Shown one piece after another: positions 9,849 to 21,979 of a stretch of 64,000 nt of DNA. Below the pieces are notes generated by a model, which saw nothing but the letters and a program-made list of their open reading frames with translations, was not told the origin of the DNA and ran no database searches. The DNA is from Macrobrachium rosenbergii (taxonomy: Eukaryota > Arthropoda > Malacostraca > Decapoda > Palaemonidae). The DNA lies in NCBI RefSeq assembly GCF_040412425.1, contig NC_089749.1:37024070-37088069 (forward strand). Direction: 5' to 3'. Position 1 is the first letter of the stretch, and each line of letters starts with the position of its first letter. Both the position numbers and the translations under genes were made by a program.

Positions 9849-11716
9849 TATACCTCTTTGATGGCTCAATGGTTTACGCCAACTGGAGTCGCTGAATAGG
9901 TTTTCGTCGAGGGTTCGTGTCCCCACGATTCCACCATTTATCACTTATATAAATTCCCTTCGCCATACAATTCTCCAACGGAGATATACCGAGGTAGCGT
10001 GAATTTCCTGATATTAAGCGACATTTGTAGCTTCATGATTGTATATAAATCACGGTGGGTCATTGTCGAGGCTAGTACACTTTCCCGCTCACGATGGGTA
10101 AAACAGTACGACATCTCGGCAAGAGACTTATACCTCTCTTGATGGCTCAATGGTTTACGCCAACTGGAGTCGCTGAATAGGCTTTTGTCGAGGGTTCGTG
10201 TCCCCACGATTCCAATTCATTTATCACTTATATAAATTCTTACTTCGGCGACAATTCTCCAACGGAGATATACCGAGGTAGCGTGAATTTCGATATTAAA
10301 TGCGACATTTGTAGCTTCATGATTGTATATAAATCACGGTGTGATAAAAGTTTCATAACAAGAGCTGCGTGTTCCAAACGCACCAATGAACTGTCATGGC
10401 GGAGGTGGGTCATTGTCGAGGTTAGTACACTTTCCCCTTGCAGCACGACGGGTAAAAACAGTACGACATCTGTTCGGCAAGAGACTTATACCTCTCTTGA
10501 TGGCTCAATGGTTTACGCCAACTGAGTCGCTGAATAGGCTTTCGTCGAGGGTTCGTGTCCCCACGATTCCAATTCATTTATCACTTATATAAATCTCCCC
10601 CGGCGACAATTCTCCAACGGAGATATACCGAGGTAGCGTGAATTTCGATATTAAGCCCACATTTGTAGCTTCATGATTGTATATAAATCACGGTGTGATA
10701 AAGTTTCATAACAAGAGCTGCGTGTTCCAAACGTACCAATGAACTGTCATGGCGGAGGTGGGTCATTGTCGAGGCTAGTACACTTTCCCGCTCACGACGG
10801 GTAAAAACAGTACGACATCTCGGCAAGAGACTTATACCTCTTGATGGCTCAATGGTTTACGCTAACTGGAGTCGCTGAATAGGCTTTTAAAAGGGTTCGT
10901 GTCCCCACGATTCCACCATTTATCACTTATATAAATTCCCTTTCGGCGACAATTCTCCAACGGAGATATACCGAGGTAGCGTGAATTTCGATATTAAGCG
11001 ACATTTGTAGCTTCATGATTGTATATAAATCACGGTGTGATAAAAGTTTCATAACAAGAGCTGCATGTTCCAAACGTACCAATGAACTGTCATGGCGGAG
11101 GTGGGTCATTGTCGAGGCTAGTACACTTTCCCCGCCACGACGGGTAAAAACAGTACGACATCTCGGCAAGAGGCTTATACCTCTCTTGATGGCTCAATGG
11201 TTTACGCCAACTGGAGTCGCTGAATAGGTTTCGTCGAGGGTTCGTGTCCCCACGATTCCAATTCATTTATCACTTATATAAATTCCCTTCGCGACAATTC
11301 TCCAACGGAGATATACCGAGGTAGCGTGAATTTCGATATTGCTTACATTTGTAGCTTCATGGTTGTATATAAATCACGGTGTGATAAAAGTTTCATAACA
11401 AGAGCTGCGTGTTCCAAACGTACCAATGAACTGTCATGGCGGAGGTGGGTCATTGTCGAGGCTAGTACACTTTCCCCGCTCACGATGGGTAAAAACAGTA
11501 CGACATCTCGGCAAGAGACTTATACCTCTCTTGATGGCTCAATGGTTTACGTCAACTGGAGTCGCTGAATAGGCTTTCTAAGTCGAGGGTTCGTGTCCCC
11601 ACGATTCCAATTCATTTATCACTTATATAAATTCCTTCGGCGACAATTCTCCAACGGAGATATACCGAGGTAGCGTGAATTTCGATATTAAAGCTTACAT
11701 TTGTAGCTTCATGATT
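9849..11716 (+). repeat. Tandem array of about 340-bp tRNA-like units, second block (plus orientation)
   Basis: The same unit in reverse orientation. GATGGCTCAATGG recurs at 9860, 10141, 10499, 10843, 11188 and 11533 (spacings 281, 358, 344, 345, 345). The first unit is shortened at the flip point. The last unit stops at TTCATGATT, where the next TA tract starts. No protein-coding potential: the frames that repeat here are shadows of the repeat. Confidence 0.9.
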
Positions 11717-12171
<455 letters not shown>

Positions 12172-12358
12172 CATGGTGGCTCTGAGGTAGAGGATAAATA
12201 ATACAGCTGGCTAACTGTTGGCTTTAACGATTGTCTTGCTACATCTTGCTGCTACAAAATCGCAGGCTTCTCCCCAGTCACAACAACCCACAATGCATCA
12301 GAGACAAGCAGAGCTTCAACAGGTGCAATATCCTGTACAAGGTTAATACACAATAGTT
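12172..12358. other. Unassigned sequence between the TA tract and E2
   Basis: Nothing recognised. Its last four bases, agtt (12355-12358), are the target-site duplication of E2. If E2 jumped into E3, this would be E3 flank or its lost 3' LTR, but I see no similarity that proves it. Confidence 0.4.
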
Positions 12359-12787
12359 TGTAAGAGGTGCAAAAAAACGAGCAGGTAAAAGAGTACTGCT
12401 GATTTATTCAAGATCCAGGCTGTTTATATAGTGGCAGACTGGCATCGTCTCGCGGAATACAATGGGAGCATAAGTGACCTGAGGTCGATAATAATTAACA
12501 ATAAATACAGCGAATGAGTACACTTTACGATGCGAAAAAGGACAGAACTAAAATTGAATACAATCTTGATGCCTGTGAAAGAAGAAATACAAGATACACA
12601 ATTGACAACAGGTAAACAATTATATACAAAGTTTAAATGATTGAATTTGCGTGACCTGGCACGTTAAGCATGACTAATTGTAGAGGCAAAGAAAATGGTC
12701 CGTCTCCACAGAAAACTTGCTCAGCAGAGACTTTACAAACAACGCGTTCAGCAGAGACTTACAAATGACTTTACAGATGACTTTACA
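12359..12787 (-). repeat. E2 3' LTR
   Basis: On the minus strand it starts TGTAAAGTC and ends CTCTTACA. It contains TGACCTGAGGTCG at 12475-12487, a TATATAA box, and AATAAA close downstream of it. A C-rich stretch at 12795-12815 is the complement of the polypurine tract. Confidence 0.92.
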
Positions 12788-12962
12788 AATACACGCCCCG
12801 CCCGCCCCGCCCCGACGTGGTAACGCCTGATTAGTCGGCGTATCTGCTGGGGCGCTGAAGGGTGCCACGGCTGCGTAAGGACATCGCAGGAATGCCCTGT
12901 GTGTGGGGGTGCCTGACCGCGGGTGTGGGCGGGCTTTTTCGGGGGCGGCCGCGTGCCCGCTT

Positions 12963-15962
12963 CTAACGAGGGCCTGGCTGTGGCGAAAGCTGACCAGGCG
13001 GAATGTGCGATGCGGTGATGTCTGTGTCCTTCTCCAGGAGGGCAGGCTTGACCCGGTCTATTGACACCCAATCGTTCCTCCCGTGAAGTGCAAGAAGGAA
13101 CACCTTGTTGTTCCGCTCCAGCACGCGAAAGGGTCCCCTGTAGGGCCTACTCAGTGGCGGGCAGACGGCGTCATCCCTGATGAAGACGTGGATGGTGGAG
13201 GCCAGCCCTGGGGCGTGAAGGTGGCCGACCTGTCGGTGTATGTCCGCTTGCAGGGGCGAACTTGCCGACTATGTAGCGAAGCCTCTGGACCGATGGGTTG
13301 TGGCGATCCTCTGTCACAAGCGTGCCTGGGACCACGAGGGACTTGCCATAGGTTTTCTCAGCTGCGGACAGGGCGCCGTCGGCCCTGGGGCGGTTCTCAA
13401 CCTGAGGAGGACCCATGGCAGCTGCTACTTCCAGTCCTTGGCGGTGCAGCGGGCCATAAGGGATGCCTTCAGGGACCTGTGAAACCGCTCGACCAAGCCA
13501 TTGGCCTCTGGGTTGTAGGCCGTGGTGGTGTGATGCACTGTCCCCAGCAGCCGAGCCAGGGCGGACCACAATTCGGACAGGAAGGTGGGACCCCTGTCGG
13601 TTGTGATGTGGTCTGGGATGCCGAAGTGGCTGATCCAACTGGAGAGCAGGGCCTCGGCACATGCGCTGGCGGTGGCTTCTGCATTGGTGTGGCTTCGGGT
13701 CACCTCGTTGAGCGGTCTACTACCGTCAGGAGATACCTGGACCCGCCTGATGGGGGAAGGGGCCTGACGACATCGATGTGAATGTGGCCGAGGTGCCGCT
13801 CTGGTTGCGGGAACTCGCCTACCCCGGACTCGGTGTGACGTCCCACCTTGCTGGTTTGGCACTGCAGGCACTGCCTCGCCCAGGTCCTCGCGTCTTTCTG
13901 CACTCCGTGCCAGACGAACTTCTCTGACAGCAGCTTGGCCGTTGTCCTGCCGGAGAGGTGTGAGAGGCCGTGGATGACGTCGAATACCTGGCGGCGGCGG
14001 GAGGCTGGCACCAGGGGGCGGGGCTGGCCAGTACTGACGTTGCAGAGGAGACTTGGGCCCCTGGGGCAGGGGCACATCCCTCCACTTCAGGGACATGATG
14101 GCAGTGCGGTAGGTTGGGGTCTCTGGGTCGGCGATCTGCTCCCTGGCGAGGTCTTCGTGGTTGATCCTGAGCTGCACCGCTTTTAGCTCGACTCTGGAGA
14201 GGGGGTCCGCCACAGGGTTCTTCCTGGCGGGGAGGTACTTGACGGAGCAGGTGAATTCGGAAATGGCCGATCGATGCCGCTGCTGCCTGGAAGACCATGC
14301 ATCCCCCAGCTGCTGGTGGTCCATGTAGATTGTGAAGGGCGTGCCCTCCAGGAGGAACTTGAAGTGCCAGACTGCACGGTACACTGCGCAGAGTTCTCTG
14401 TCCAAGGTGCTGTAGCAGGCCTCTGTGGGGTTGAACTTCTTGCTGAAGAAGGCGATGGGCTGGGGGGCGCCGTCGACGACCTGCTCCAGGACAGCACCAC
14501 AGGCGACGTTGCTGGCGTCCGTCGTCAGCTGGAGGGGGCCGCTGGGATCCTGGTGGGCCAAGGCAGTTGCCTTGGCGAGAGCGGCCTTCGTCAGGGGAGA
14601 AGGCCTGCTGCCAGCTGGGTCCCCACAACAAGGACTTTGGTTGGCCTTTCAGAGTTTCCATCAGGGGGCCGTGGTGATGCAAGTGTAGTAGTTCACCATC
14701 CCAAGGAACTCCTGGACGGCCTTGACGGAGGTGGGGACGGGGAACCTGGTGACGGCTGTGACTTTGGATGTGAGCGGCGGACACCATCCAGGGATACCTC
14801 ATGGCTCAGGAAGTTGGCTTTTGGACACTGAAGGTGCACTTGTTGAAGCTGCACGACGCCTCGCCGTTCTCCTGCAGGCACTGCAGGACTGCCCGGATGT
14901 GTTTCTGGTGCTCCTTGTGGGACCTGGAAAATATAAGGATATCATCTACGTAGCAGACGCAGAACTTCAGGTCCCCCAGGATGCTGTCCATGAGCCGCTG
15001 GAAAGTCGCCCCAGCGTTCCTCAGGCCAAAGGTGGAGAAGGTGAACACGTAGGACCCGAAAGGCGTGATGATGGCGGTCTTTGGTATGTCCTCCGGCGCG
15101 ACTGGTACCTGAAAATAGGATTTCAAAAGGTCCAACTTAGTGAATATTTTGGCCCCATGAAATGAAGCCGTGAGGTCCTGCATGTTCGGCAGGGGGTAAT
15201 GGTCAGGTTCCTTTGCGAGGTTAAGCACCTGTAGTCGCCGCAGGGTCTCCAGAGCCATCCGGTTTCTGCACCATGTGGAGGAGGAGGCCCACAGGCTGGA
15301 GGCCTTCTTGCAGATTCCCATCCGCTCCATTTTGGCGAATGCATTCTTGGCCTCCTGAAGGCACCGCGGGGGAAGCCTCCGGAACCTCGCGTGTGCAGGG
15401 GGCCCTTTGTTTTTATGTGATGGTAGATGCCATGTTTGGCTGGGACCCCGGGGACTTGGCGGAGCTCGGGCCTGAACACGTCCGGGAACTCTGTTAATAG
15501 CTGTCAGTACTGGTGGGGGGCGGCAGAGCAGATGGTGGGCGCCTTGGGTCCCATTGCCAACGGGAGGGACTGGCAGGAGTCGGTGTCGAGGAGGCGCTTC
15601 CGACCGACGTCGACTGCCAGCCTGAAGTGGGCAAGGAAATCCACACCCAGGAGCGGGGTCCTTACGTCCGCGATGACGAAGTCCCAGGAATATCTCCGGC
15701 CAAGGATGGAAATCAACAGGGGCCTGGTGCTGTAGGAGAGGATGGGGGATCCGTTGGCGGCTGTCAGGGAGGCAACCGGGTCCGGTTCTCGCTTGAGGTC
15801 CTCTCTGGATGCCGGGAAGATTGATCTAACAGCCCCCGTGTCAACCAGCATCATCCTGCCGGAGACGGTGTCCCGGACATAGAAGCCTACTGGTTCTGGG
15901 CCCCTGGGTTCTTCTGCTGCCATGGCTGCCTGTCCTGCTGGCCGCCGCTTCCCCCGTTTTTT
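12963..15962 (-). pseudogene. pol: E2 pol: protease, RT, RNase H, integrase (frameshifted)
   Basis: Protease: MMLVDTGAVRSIFPAS near 15820-15860 keeps the DTG triad, with LLGVDFL downstream. RT: open from 15330 to about 14806 with FTKLDLLKSYF, PFGSYVF and CYVDDILIF. A frameshift separates it from the thumb region. RNase H: one frame from 14561 carries LTTDASN, TLDRELCAVY and YMDHQQL; that frame loses register in the integrase zinc region and regains it near 13680, where HITTDRGPTF and NGLVERFHRSL give the second Asp and the Glu of D,D-35-E. The first Asp (HIDVVRPLP) is in another frame near 13760. The end, VSIDRVKPALLE, stops at 12963, earlier than in E4 and E6. Translation would need a -1 slip from gag. 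Confidence 0.9.
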
Positions 15963-16828
15963 GAACGGGTGAATGAACAGGGCGGCAGGCAGTTCCGGGC
16001 ATCCTTGCCAAACCGCCTGTGGTAGTGGTAAAGGCCCGGGGAATTCCACCTGTTGTGGGGCGCTGGGAGCCTCCTGGTGACGACGTTGACCTCCTGCTCT
16101 GTGCCTTCCTCCTGCTGGATGGTGCTGACTGGTAGTGTGGGCACTAGTAACCGCTTCGTTGCCTTCACGGACTCCATCAGGTGCTGCGCCGTGCGGATCA
16201 GGACCTCGTGGGGCATGGTGTAGGGCTCAGGGATTTGCGTGCAGACCTCCGGGAGGAGCTGACGAAGGAGGAGCTCCTGCACAGGCTTATTTCCTGTTGC
16301 TTTCGCTGCCGTCGGTGTCCGGGAGGGTGAGGAGGTCCTGAATCATGCCCCATGACTCCATGACGCTCTGATTCTGCCACGGGCTGACGGCGAGGTCGAG
16401 GGCGCGGGCAGCCCGCTCGGCGAACGGCAGGGAGCATGTCTCGAGGAGGGACTTCTTAAGGAGGTGGTAGGTGAGGGGGCGTGCGGCGGACACCCACGGG
16501 ACGAGCTTCCTGTAGATCTCCTCTGGCAGGGCATTGAGTACTGTGTCTGCCTGCAGCACCTCATCGTTGAGTTCCGCCAGCCTGAACTGGCTCTCAACCC
16601 TGTACAGCCATGCCGATGGGTTCCCCTGCATGAACGGCGGCATTTTTATGGACAGGGTGGCCCTTGATTGTCCTGCCAGACAGGGGAGAGTGCGGGGCGC
16701 GGGCAGGGGTGTGGAGGAGCGTGAGAGCCTCGGCACTGGGGCTGGTGCGGGTGATATGGGAGGGAGGTAGACATCCGAATCTGCGAGGTTAGCGGCTAAC
16801 TGCACGAGGGTGGGATGTCCGCGTCCAT
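15887..16828 (-). pseudogene. gag: E2 gag (frameshifted)
   Basis: The start ATG is at 16828 (MDADIP), but a base is missing a few codons later, so the main frame is readable from about 16805 to 16287. It contains LPPFMQGNPSAWLYRVESQF-like capsid sequence (the PPF is conserved in all copies) and ALPEEIYRKLV. A second shift near 16285 leads to 16282-15887, ending NPGAQNQ, the same terminus as in E4. The nucleic-acid motif has its first Cys replaced by Tyr (LYHYHRRFGKDARNC, then LPPC). Confidence 0.88.
15956..15962 (-). promoter_or_regulatory. E2 candidate -1 frameshift heptamer AAAAAAC
   Basis: In gag phase it reads TCA AAA AAC followed by GGGGGAAGCGGCGG. Slipping back one base continues into the protease frame. 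Confidence 0.75.
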
Positions 16829-17052
16829 GCTCGCTCTTTGCCCTCTTAACTGGAGTGGGGTACTCGCGTCAAAACGCACTTGGAAGCGCGCCGTGTGAGT
16901 CCACTAATGACACTGGTGATTTTGCCGACAAGAGTCAGCACGCCCAAACGCTGGTTACAGTGCCATAATTAGTCCGCTAAGGGCGTGAGTAAGTTCCTGG
17001 AGCCAAGACTGAGTTGCCGTATGGGTCCGCTAATGGCTCCGGGAACCACTCC

Positions 17053-17062
17053 GGGGTCACCA
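17053..17062 (-). other. E2 primer-binding site (tRNA-Trp)
   Basis: The minus strand reads TGGTGACCCC one base after the 5' LTR, complementary to the tRNA-Trp 3' end GGGGTCACCA. Confidence 0.85.
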
Positions 17063-17063
17063 C

Positions 17064-17489
17064 TGTAAGAGGTGCAAAAAAACAAGCAGGTAAAAGAGTA
17101 CTGCTGATTTATTCAAGATCCAGGCAGTTTATATAGCGGCAGACTGGCTTCGTGTCGCAGAATACAACGGAGCATAAGTGACCTGAGGTCGATAATAATT
17201 AACAATAAATACAGCTAATGAGTACACTTTACGATGTGAAAATAGACAGAACTAAAATTGAATACAATCTTGATGCCTGTGAAAGAAGAAATACAAGATA
17301 CACAATTGACAACAGGTAAACAATTATATACATAGTTTAAATGATTGAATTTGCGTGACCTGGCACGTTAGGTGTGACTAATTGTAGAGGCAAAGAAAAT
17401 GGGACATCTCCACAGAAAACTTCTCAGCAGAGACTTTACAAACAATGCGTTCAGCAGGGACTTCTAAATAACTTTACAGATGACTTTAA
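17064..17489 (-). repeat. E2 5' LTR
   Basis: Same family as the copy at 12359, with TGACCTGAGGTCG at 17179-17191. The outer end is slightly damaged (GACTTTAA instead of GACTTTACA). Confidence 0.9.
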
Positions 17490-17567
17490 AGTTCCTTCCC
17501 CGAAGATAAGACATAAAACTAAACAATAAGCATCAAGACAAACGCATCATGAACAAAAAATAAATCT

Positions 17568-20535
17568 TCACAAATTAACAGTACATGGTACATCATTATC
17601 AGAGAATTCTACACAACCTTCAGAGAATGCAAGTAGATTATCGTTACAAGATTCATCTACACTACTAGAAGAAACAACATGTGAGAAAGAATCGTTAGTT
17701 GGATTAACAAGGTTACTAGTAAATCTAGGCATTAATTGGTCATGGTGTCTCTTCCACAACATATATCCAAAATTATGAACTTGCACATATATCCAAAATT
17801 ATGAACTTGCACAAGATAATTTCTTACTCCTAAAACTTCTGAAAATTTTTCCTTTCAACCAAGGACTCTCCTTTTTCCAAATTTTTTTGAACACTGCATC
17901 TCCAACATTATACTTTCCTGAGAGAACAATTTCATTGACAAAACTTCAAAATTTCTATTTCTCTTAGAATGGACCTTGACTGATTCAATGGTTGTTTTAG
18001 AGGAACGACCAAACAATAGTTCAGCAGGTGACTTTCCAGTACTAGAATGTGAACTTTTTCTATAATTGTACGAGAATCTACAAAGCCTAGTGTTTAAAGA
18101 TCCACTCTTAAACTTCTTCAAGCCTTCTTTAAAAGTCCTCATAGCTCACTCAGCTAATCCACTTGGTGAAGGGTTAAATGGTACAGGAGTTATAAGACCA
18201 ATACCATTTTTCTTATAAAAAGTCTTAATCTCTTCAGAAACAAAATCTGGTGCGTTATCTGATACAGTTTCGTCTGGAATACAAAAATTAGCAAAGGTTT
18301 TCCTAAGCAACTCAATAGTAACATTTGATGTAGTTGAGGAAGTAACATGGACACCCATAAACTTAGAAAATGCAGCTATAATCAAAAGAAAATACTTATT
18401 ATCCACAGGTCGAGCATGATCTATGTGTAATCTAGACCATGCTTTACCAGGTGACGGCCAAGAAAGAACAGGAGCTTGATTTGGTTGGTAATTAGTATAA
18501 CAAATATGACAACTCTTTGTAACCTCTGCAACATCTTGATCAGTCTTAGGCCACCAAACCCAATTCCTAGCCTTTGCTTTCATGACACTTATACCATTAT
18601 GACCATTATGTATGTGATACAATACTTTACACCTCAATAGAGTGGGTATGACAGTTCTGTTTCTATACAGTACTACATCATCATATAAACTAAGATTAGT
18701 TTTCACGGAGCCATGCTCAGACAATCTTGAATCCACTTTAGACCAGCCAAACTTAATACTCTAAATGATTTGATTTAAAGCTTCATCCCCTCTAGTACAT
18801 TTCTGTATTTCCTCAAAAGAAATATCATCAAAATCTACTGCTTCTACCAACTTAATATATTCAACAGGGGTATGAATCTCAGTATCAGCCTTAATAGGCA
18901 ACCTACTAAGTGCATCTGCCACAACATTCTCTCTGCCTGGCTTATAGACAAGGTCAAAATCATACTGAGATAACAGTAAAGCTTAACGCTGAATACGTGC
19001 ATTGGCTTGGTGTGGAATTTGACGTCCTTTACCAGGTAAGCCAAGTAATGGTTTGTGGTCAGCCCTAGCTTCAAACTTCCTACCAAGTAAGAAATATCTA
19101 AATCTATTTAAAAATAAAAGTGATGAAAGGCCTTCTCGATCTATCTGAGCATAGTTCCATTCAGCTGATATAAGTTTTTTACTCAAAAAATATAGAGAAC
19201 CTCTTTCCCATCAACTTTCTGTAACAAAACACCACCAACTCCAGTGGGTGAAGCATCAACTTCCACAGTCAATGAACTTTCTCCATCATAATTACATAAC
19301 AATGGACTTTCAGCCAAATCTTTTTTCACAGTGTCAAGAGCAGTTTGTTCAGTTTTACTCCATTTGAAATTTGCATTCTTTTTCAACAGGTCATACAAGG
19401 GAGCACACTTACTAGAGAAATCCTGGATAACTTACAGTAATACGTAACCATACAAAGAAATGACTGAAGTTCTGCAACAGAAGTGGGAGATGGAGCATCT
19501 AATATAGCTTGAACTTTTTTAGCAGAAGGTCTGACACCTTCACCAGAAATATAACCAAATATTCTAATGAAGATACCTTGACAGCAGACTTTTTCTTATT
19601 AATCTGAATATTATGCTCTTGCAAAATATCTAAGACTTTACTAAATCTAGGGTCATGCGCCTCCTTAGTTTCTCCACTGATAATTATGCCATCTAAATAT
19701 ACACCAACACCATCAACATCTGATAACAAACCAGCAATAAACTTTTTAAAAATAGCAGGGAAACAAGAAAGCCCAAAAGGTAACCTTTTAAACTTAAACA
19801 AACCCTTATGGGTGTTAATTACCAAGTACTTCTGGCTCTCTTCATCCACTGGTATTTGTAAGTAATTTTTTAAATCAATAGTGGAAAACACTTTCCCTTT
19901 ACCATCTCTGGTAATAATTTATCAGTCGTCGGTATTGGCTACTGATCACAATCTAGACATTGATTCAACTCCTGAAATCACCACAATAACAGTAACAATA
20001 GGAGTGCCCATTCATTTGAACTGATAGACTAAATTATATCATCATTAACCTAAGTCAGCAAAGCATCTTCAACCATAGACTTATAATGAAAAGGAACAGT
20101 TCTGTGTTATCTAAACTTAGGTACTGAATCACCTTTCACATGAATTTTGGCAACCAAACCTACAATTGGTTTCTTAAGGTCCACCTGGTAGTTACCAAAC
20201 AAATCCTGAACATTTCTGTCAATCTTATTTACTTTACATGAATTAACTATGCCCATCAAGTAAATACCAGTTTTAACCATCAAATCTTTACCACAGAGAT
20301 TTGAACTCTTCTTTTCAACAACATAAAAAATCTGACTGACGTTATGATCATTCTAAGCAACATCTACAGAAACCTTACTTAACACATTATTGTTAACATT
20401 ATCATATGCCTTTAAATGTTTCTAACAATCTTCAATAGGTAAACCTAAGGTGTGAGCCCACTCTTCACTTATAGTGCTAACTGCAGCACCAGAATCAACC
20501 TCAAAAGGAACAATTTGGCCCGGTAATTGTTACCT
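17568..20535 (-). pseudogene. pol: E3 pol: protease, RT, RNase H, integrase (decayed)
   Basis: From 5' to 3' on the minus strand: protease with FEVDSGAAVSTIS near 20460-20515 (DSG in place of DTG). RT from about 20210: FSTIDLKNYLQIPVD (first catalytic Asp) and LPFGLSCFPAIF, then VYLDGIIIS, where the second Asp of the YxDD box is Gly. RNase H: TVEVDASPTGVGGVLLQ, and ADHKPLLGL at about 19060. Integrase: HNGHNG with CHIC (zinc ligands), LHIDHARPV (first Asp), and VSDNAPDF (second Asp). It ends with LWKRHHDQL and a stop at 17568. This order and these motifs fit the Mag group. Many stops and frameshifts are present. Bases 17759-17811 are a 26-bp direct duplication. Confidence 0.85.
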
Positions 20536-20639
20536 TAATTTCATCTCTTACAGCGTGAACAGTGGTAACTGATAAAAGTTTATCTTCACTGTCATTCAAA
20601 ACAGTTATATCAACAATTGCTTTCACACTTTTCCTCTTT

Positions 20640-20962
20640 TTATGCACTAGAGTTATGACCATTTTTCTGTGCATAACTTTTACTACTTCTTACAACAGCT
20701 GTACAAACTTTTTTTAAATGCCCCTTTTCCTGACACTGATTGCATACCTTATCTTACTGATTGCATACCCTATCTTTAAAACATTTCACACTATCATGAG
20801 GGTATCGACAATGTTTACAAGAAACAAATTTCTCAAAAAATGACCACCTGTTGTACTGGGAGTGACTTTTCAGAAACAAAAGCTGTTGTTTCAGATTTAG
20901 CTGGCCTTATGCCAGCACGGGCTCTTGCTCTGAGAGCAGCCTGTAACTCTATGTTGATGATG
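20640..20962 (-). pseudogene. gag: E3 gag, C-terminal part with two zinc knuckles
   Basis: The minus strand shows IELQAALRARARAG near 20950, then CKHC with PHDSVKC, then CNQCQEKGHLKKVC (C-x2-C-x4-H-x4-C) near 20710-20750. Two adjacent knuckles of this kind are usual in Mag-like gags. A stop and a frameshift lie before the first knuckle. Confidence 0.8.
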
Positions 20963-21514
20963 AGTCTGTGAGATGGGTAGGTTAAATGAAAACTTTATTA
21001 TGATGCATGAAAGTGATTTTGGTGGGGTAGTTTATAGATTAAAAAATATAAATAGGGATAAATGTTCATAGAACTTCGCAAATCAGACTGGTACAAAGAT
21101 TTGCGGGCGACCTGAGGTCAAACTAATTCTTTACAAAAACAGGACAGGTTCATACAGAAAACATAGTGATCGATAATGTCTGACACATAACATAAATAAT
21201 TCATTACTTGTACATAAGGCATGATTATTTAGAAAGACAATAAATATACAATTTACAATTATGGTGATAAACATATGTTCTGGTCGACCCTAGGTCGATG
21301 TGAAGGCACCGCAGAAAACGGGATGTTCACTATAGAGAACGCGTGTAAGGAAAAGATTGAGTGACATGCTGGCTGGTGTTGTCTAGTTTATTGGTGGTTC
21401 CTTACTGAATCAATGTACAGAATCTTCGAAGTTGTTATTGGCTGGTGCAAGCAGCAAAGTAGTTTTTACACACAGACAATGGAAAACAGAGATTATGTTT
21501 CGGACATCTGTGCT
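20963..21514 (-). repeat. LTR-like insert in E3 gag, left part (LTR remnant)
   Basis: Begins TGTGAGATGGG exactly where gag similarity ends. Bases 21091-21344 match the middle of the E1/E5 LTR (including CGACCTGAGGTCA at 21108-21120), while the outer 130 bases differ. On the minus strand AATAAA precedes the end CATCTCACA. From 21344 on, TGTAAGG opens sequence not found in E5 LTRs. It may be one solo LTR of about 1 kb that E4 later split, or two nested remnants. Confidence 0.5.
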
Positions 21515-21945
21515 TGTAAGAGGTGCAAAAGAAACGAGCAGGTAAAAGTGACTGCTACTTTATTACAGATCCAGGCAGTTTATATAGCGGCAGACTGGCA
21601 TCAAGCCGCGAAAGACAATGAGATTGTGTGTGACCTGAGGTCAATAATAATTAACAATAATATACAGCGAACAAGTACAGTTTAAAATATAAAGACAGAC
21701 AAAATTCCAATGTGGATATAATCTTGATGCCTACGAATAGAGAAAAACAAGATACACAATCGATAACAGGTGATCAAATACATATATAGTTTAACTGATT
21801 GAAATCGCGTGACTTGGCACGTTAGGTGTGACTAATTGTATGGCGAAGAAACTGGGAAGTCACCATAGAAAACTTGCTCAGCGGAGACTTAGCGAATGAC
21901 ACGTTCGCTGGAGACTCCGCTGACGGCTCTGAGTGTGACGTTACA
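21515..21945 (-). repeat. E4 3' LTR
   Basis: The minus strand runs TGTAACGTC to CTCTTACA. TGACCTGAGGTCA is at 21631-21643. TATATAA precedes AATAAA by about 15 bases. The complement of the polypurine tract (ACTCCCCCCTCAAG) follows at 21949-21962. Confidence 0.95.
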
Positions 21946-21979
21946 TATACTCCCCCCTCAAGACGTGGGACACGTCTGA

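Larger units (their letters stand above)
12359..17489 (-). mobile_element. E2: Ty3/gypsy LTR retrotransposon, CsRn1-type
   Basis: LTRs at 12359-12787 and 17064-17489 enclose gag and pol on the minus strand. The 4-bp duplication agtt flanks it (12355-12358 and 17490-17493), if the right LTR end is GACTTTAA with one base lost. Key catalytic boxes survive (protease DTG, RT YVDD, integrase TTDRGP and ANGLVERF), but frameshifts break both genes. Confidence 0.92.
17494..20962 (-). mobile_element. E3: Mag-like Ty3/gypsy element, 3' portion (split)
   Basis: AT-rich, unlike its GC-rich neighbours, and much more decayed. It holds integrase, RNase H, RT, protease and the C-terminal half of gag on the minus strand. 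The rest of gag continues at 27101-27582, so the element was cut by the insert at 20963-27100. I could not find its LTRs. Confidence 0.85.

Noticed and set aside
9849..11716. Array units as true tRNA genes
   Set aside because: A- and B-box-like motifs are present, but I cannot fold a proper cloverleaf with anticodon and acceptor stem; better described as tRNA-derived repeat.
8810..11716. CRISPR-like array
   Set aside because: The units are 340 bp, contiguous and without spacer diversity, in a eukaryotic setting.
17759..17811. 26-bp tandem duplication in the E3 tail as a functional repeat
   Set aside because: Only two copies; most likely a slippage event in a dead element.
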